In this document: piece by piece, positions 61,453 through 64,000 of the stretch
Layout of the letters: every line of letters begins with the position of its first letter
How positions within the stretch are numbered: the first letter of the stretch is position 1
Source of the DNA: Gemmatimonas sp.
Lineage (GTDB): Bacteria; Gemmatimonadota; Gemmatimonadetes; Gemmatimonadales; Gemmatimonadaceae
Assembly (NCBI GenBank): GCA_011390935.1
Contig: JAABRL010000014.1
Coordinates: 21,840 to 85,839, forward strand
Direction: 5' to 3'
DNA: 64,000 nucleotides
Notes under the pieces: generated by a model
What the model was told of the DNA's origin: nothing
Seen by the model: only the letters and a program-made list of their open reading frames with translations
Databases searched by the model: none
Made by a program: the position numbers and the translations under genes

Positions 61453-62487
61453 ATGTTTTGGCCCTTCAAGAAGGCGTCGCTGTTTCCCGCTAACGCCATT
61501 GCCGTTGATCTCGGCACGGCGAATACGCTCATCTACGTGAAGGGGGAGGGGATCGTCCTCAACGAACCCTCTGTCGTCGCGCTCGACCGCGAGACCAAGA
61601 AGATCAAGGGGGTTGGACTCGAGGCCAAGCGCATGCTCGGCCGCACCCCTGACGGCATCATGGCGGTGCGTCCGATGAAGGATGGCGTGATCGCCGACTT
61701 CGACGTCACCGAAAAGATGCTGCGCTATTTCCTCACGCTGGTGATCGACAAGCACGTCTTCAAGGTCAAGCCGCGCGTGGTGGTGTGCGTGCCATCGGGC
61801 ATTACGGAAGTCGAGAAGCGCGCGGTGCGCGATTCGGCGCTCGGTGCGGGGGCGAAGGAAGTGTTCATGGTCACCGAGCCAATGGCCGCTGCCATTGGCG
61901 TCGGGCTTCCGGTCGATTCCCCTACCGGCAACATGGTGATCGATATCGGAGGCGGCACCACCGAAATCGCGGTGATTGCGCTCAGCGGCATCGTCAGCGA
62001 TACGTCCATCCGCACGGGCGGCGACGAACTCGACACGAGCATCGTGCAGTTCATGCGACGCAACTACAACCTGCTCATCGGTGAACCCACCGCGGAGCAG
62101 GTGAAGATTCAGATCGGTAGTGCGTATCCCGTTGGTGACGAACGCGAAATGGAAGTGAAGGGGCGTGACCTTGTGTCGGGCATTCCGAAAACCGTTCGCG
62201 TGCATTCCAGTGAGATTCGCGAGGCGCTGCAGGAGCCGATTCAGCAGATCGTCGATGCCGTGCGACGTGCGCTCGAAATCACGCCGCCTGAGCTCGCGTC
62301 CGATATCGTGGATCGAGGCATCGTGATGACCGGTGGCGGCGCGCTCATTCGTGGCCTCGATGTCCTGCTCAGCCAGGAGACCGGACTGCCGATTCACGTC
62401 GACGGGGAACCGCTCACCTGCGTGGTACGCGGCACGGGCAAGATCCTCGACGACGAAGAGAAGTACTGGTCGGTTCTCACGACCTGA
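61453..62487 (+). CDS. mreB: Rod shape-determining protein MreB
   Basis: Bacterial actin that directs lateral wall synthesis. Actin-fold motifs: [20 protein letters not shown] (phosphate 1), [38 protein letters not shown] (phosphate 2), [15 protein letters not shown] (adenosine). The short N-terminus MFWPFKK is the usual amphipathic membrane-binding segment. 344 aa. It opens the mreB-mreC-mreD operon. Confidence 0.97.
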   Translation: MFWPFKKASLFPANAIAVDLGTANTLIYVKGEGIVLNEPSVVALDRETKKIKGVGLEAKRMLGRTPDGIMAVRPMKDGVIADFDVTEKMLRYFLTLVIDKHVFKVKPRVVVCVPSGITEVEKRAVRDSALGAGAKEVFMVTEPMAAAIGVGLPVDSPTGNMVIDIGGGTTEIAVIALSGIVSDTSIRTGGDELDTSIVQFMRRNYNLLIGEPTAEQVKIQIGSAYPVGDEREMEVKGRDLVSGIPKTVRVHSSEIREALQEPIQQIVDAVRRALEITPPELASDIVDRGIVMTGGGALIRGLDVLLSQETGLPIHVDGEPLTCVVRGTGKILDDEEKYWSVLTT

Positions 62488-62496
62488 TCGCGGATC

Positions 62497-63588
62497 GTGC
62501 CGTCCCGATCCGTTCGCAGCAGCAGTCGGCTCGACACGGGATTGCTTCTCGCGTGTGGGCTGATGGCGGTCATTGCCATCGTGCTGCCCGATCGGCTGCG
62601 CGAACCCGTGGCCACCGGCATTCGGCGCACATTGTTGTCGCCGCTGCTTTCGGTGCAGCAGCGCACGGAGTCCATGCGCGCGGCGGTTGGTGCGCGCGAA
62701 GGGGCGCTACAGGCGTCGGCTGACGTGACGGAGCGCGCGCTCACCGCCCCGGCGCTGCGCGATGAAAACGCGTCACTTCGCCAGTTGCTGGGCCTGGCGG
62801 GTCGCTTGCGGGATGGCTTCGTGATCGCGGAAGCATTCCATCCGGCAGGCTTGGTTGATGATTTCACGCTCACGATCGCGGCGGGATCGCGCGCCGGCAT
62901 CGCGCCGTACACGCCAGTGGTGACGGCGGAAGGTCTGGTCGGCATGGTCGAGGCCGTCGATCCGTCGTCGAGTACAGCCATTACGTGGGCACATCCTGAC
63001 TTCCGGGTGAGCGCCGTCAGTGCCGATGAGACCGCCTTCGGCATCGTACAGCCGCACCTGGTCAGCGGCCCGGAGCGCTATCTGCTCGAGATGCGTGGTG
63101 TCCCGTTTCGTGCGTCCCTCGATTCCGGCGCGTTGATCGTGAGCTCCGGCCTCGGCGGTCCGTTTCCCCGCGGCATCGCCATCGGTACGGTGATTGGCGA
63201 AATCCCCACCACCGAGCGGTGGGCGCGCACGTACCTGCTCAGGCCGAGTGTGCTGCCGTCCTCCCTGTCGGCGGTGGTGCTGGTGCGGTCCGATCGCCTC
63301 GCGTCCGGTATGGGCAGCGTGTGGACCGATGTTGGCGCTGCCGACTCGGCGGTTCGCGCCATCGTGGCCGCCAGCGATTCGGCGGCCCGCGCGGTCGCAT
63401 TGGCGGAGTTGCGGGCACGCCGTGCCGTGCTCGAGGCGGCGGCCGATAGTGCGCGCGCCGACTCCGCGATGGCGGGGCTGGGACCCGTGCCAACGGTGCG
63501 CGCCCCGGCGATCGCTCCTGCCATACCGCCCCGAACGCCGCCGGTGCGTCCAGACACGGTGCGCCCGCCTGCGGAGGGCCCGCGGTGA
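62497..63588 (+). CDS. mreC: Rod shape-determining protein MreC
   Basis: Periplasmic scaffold of the elongasome. One N-terminal membrane helix (LDTGLLLACGLMAVIAIVLP), a short coiled coil (TERALTAPALRDENASLRQL) and the beta-barrel domain with AGSRAGIAPYTPVVTAEGLV and DSGALIVSSGLGGPFPRGIA. The C-terminus is long, Ala/Pro-rich and probably disordered (AIAPAIPPRTPPVRPDTVRP), making the protein 363 aa, longer than average. GTG 62497 follows mreB by nine bases; the stop overlaps mreD. Confidence 0.93.
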   Translation: MPSRSVRSSSRLDTGLLLACGLMAVIAIVLPDRLREPVATGIRRTLLSPLLSVQQRTESMRAAVGAREGALQASADVTERALTAPALRDENASLRQLLGLAGRLRDGFVIAEAFHPAGLVDDFTLTIAAGSRAGIAPYTPVVTAEGLVGMVEAVDPSSSTAITWAHPDFRVSAVSADETAFGIVQPHLVSGPERYLLEMRGVPFRASLDSGALIVSSGLGGPFPRGIAIGTVIGEIPTTERWARTYLLRPSVLPSSLSAVVLVRSDRLASGMGSVWTDVGAADSAVRAIVAASDSAARAVALAELRARRAVLEAAADSARADSAMAGLGPVPTVRAPAIAPAIPPRTPPVRPDTVRPPAEGPR

Positions 63589-64000
63589 ATCCGATGCACG
63601 CCCTGCGCGCCCTCGCCGGGTTTCTGCTCCTGGTCGTGGCGCACTTCTCCCTGCGCCCGCTGCTGGGTGGCCCGGTGCTGATCGATTTCCTGTGCATTGC
63701 GGTACTCTTCAGTGCGGTGCGGGTGCGACCGGGCGCTGCGGCCGTCATCGGGTTTGTCGTGGGCATCTCGGTCGACTCGCTGGCGCTGGACGCGTTCGGT
63801 ACCACGGCGCTCGCGTACACGTTGGTGGGCTATGCGGCATCATGGTTGAAAGCCGCCTTCTTCACCGACAATCTGTCGCTGACCGCGTTGTTCGTATTGC
63901 TCGGCAAGTGGAGCGTGGATGTGATTTCGGTCGTGCTCGCTACCGGCATCCCGGATCGGGCGGGTTGGATGCAGCTCGGTGTGTGGTCGCCACTGGCCGG
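63585..64000 (+). CDS. mreD: Rod shape-determining protein MreD, N-terminal part
   Basis: Starts at GTG 63585 in a four-base overlap with mreC (ATG 63594 is an alternative) and runs off the window. The visible 138 residues are a string of hydrophobic helices (FLLLVVAHFSLRPLLG, VLIDFLCIAVLFSAVRV, GAAAVIGFVVGISVDSLALD, LTALFVLLGKWSVDVISVVL) as expected for this five- or six-pass membrane protein of the elongasome. GFVVGISVDSLALDAFGTTA matches the family loop. Truncated by the window end, not by mutation. Confidence 0.85.
   Translation, partial: MNPMHALRALAGFLLLVVAHFSLRPLLGGPVLIDFLCIAVLFSAVRVRPGAAAVIGFVVGISVDSLALDAFGTTALAYTLVGYAASWLKAAFFTDNLSLTALFVLLGKWSVDVISVVLATGIPDRAGWMQLGVWSPLA

Noticed and set aside
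1..64000. CRISPR array, insertion sequence, prophage or photosynthesis gene cluster
   Set aside because: No regularly spaced repeats, transposase, integrase, phage or bch/puf/crt-type genes were seen on either strand.

Overview
The window is a dense, high-GC bacterial chromosome segment with about 47 protein genes, two tRNA genes and almost no spare DNA. There are no insertion sequences, phage genes, CRISPR arrays or rRNA genes. Gene content (outer-membrane beta-barrel and TonB-type proteins, succinylase lysine pathway, fused AroA-Cmk, PccB-type carboxylase, AcoR-like activator) points to a Gram-negative heterotroph. A Gemmatimonadota (Gemmatimonas-like) origin is my best inference. No marker in the window proves it.

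Layout. 1-10047: zapA, rny, folD, xseA, xseB, a polyprenyl synthase, dxs, nadK and recN in one direction, mostly overlapping. 10023-13664: an unidentified outer-membrane protein on the minus strand and an unidentified six-hairpin-glycosidase-like protein. 13738-14235: tRNA-Gly(GCC), tRNA-Leu(TAA) and a 73-aa protein. 14426-23604: two very large multidomain genes recognised as propionyl-CoA synthase (pcs) and bifunctional malonyl-CoA reductase (mcr). 23698-31664: a lysine/DAP cluster (dapE-like, asd, lysC, dapB, dapA, dapD) running into a fused aroA-cmk gene. 31682-35246: a TonB-plug protein, rpsA and a TonB-C-domain protein. 35356-40338: acyl-CoA (propionyl-CoA) carboxylase subunits with an rRNA methyltransferase gene between them. 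40357-49988: mscL, then rplM-rpsI, rpsB-tsf-pyrH-frr-uppS-cdsA-dxr-rseP and a lipoprotein. 50001-54323: a sigma-54 activator divergent from an aldehyde dehydrogenase/DUF779 pair that has an excellent -24/-12 promoter. 54371-64000: a Ser/Thr kinase, rpsO-pnp, an M16 peptidase, alanine dehydrogenase, and mreB-mreC-mreD (mreD cut by the window end).

The standout is pcs-mcr. Mcr reduces malonyl-CoA to 3-hydroxypropionate, and Pcs converts that to propionyl-CoA. These are the signature enzymes of the 3-hydroxypropionate bi-cycle known from Chloroflexus. A split biotin-dependent carboxylase, whose transferase subunit carries the aspartate associated with propionyl-CoA preference, lies 12 kb downstream. 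Together the window encodes a plausible malonyl-CoA to methylmalonyl-CoA route. No carbon-fixation or photosynthesis gene beyond this is visible here, so a partial, assimilatory or redox-balancing role is as likely as autotrophy. Palindromes upstream of pcs (14271-14290) and of the carboxylase (35246-35260) are candidate operators.

Isoprenoid, undecaprenyl and envelope functions recur (prenyl synthase, dxs, dxr, uppS, cdsA, rseP, mreBCD), as do translation genes. Several ribosomal-protein genes have long, foldable leaders that look regulatory.
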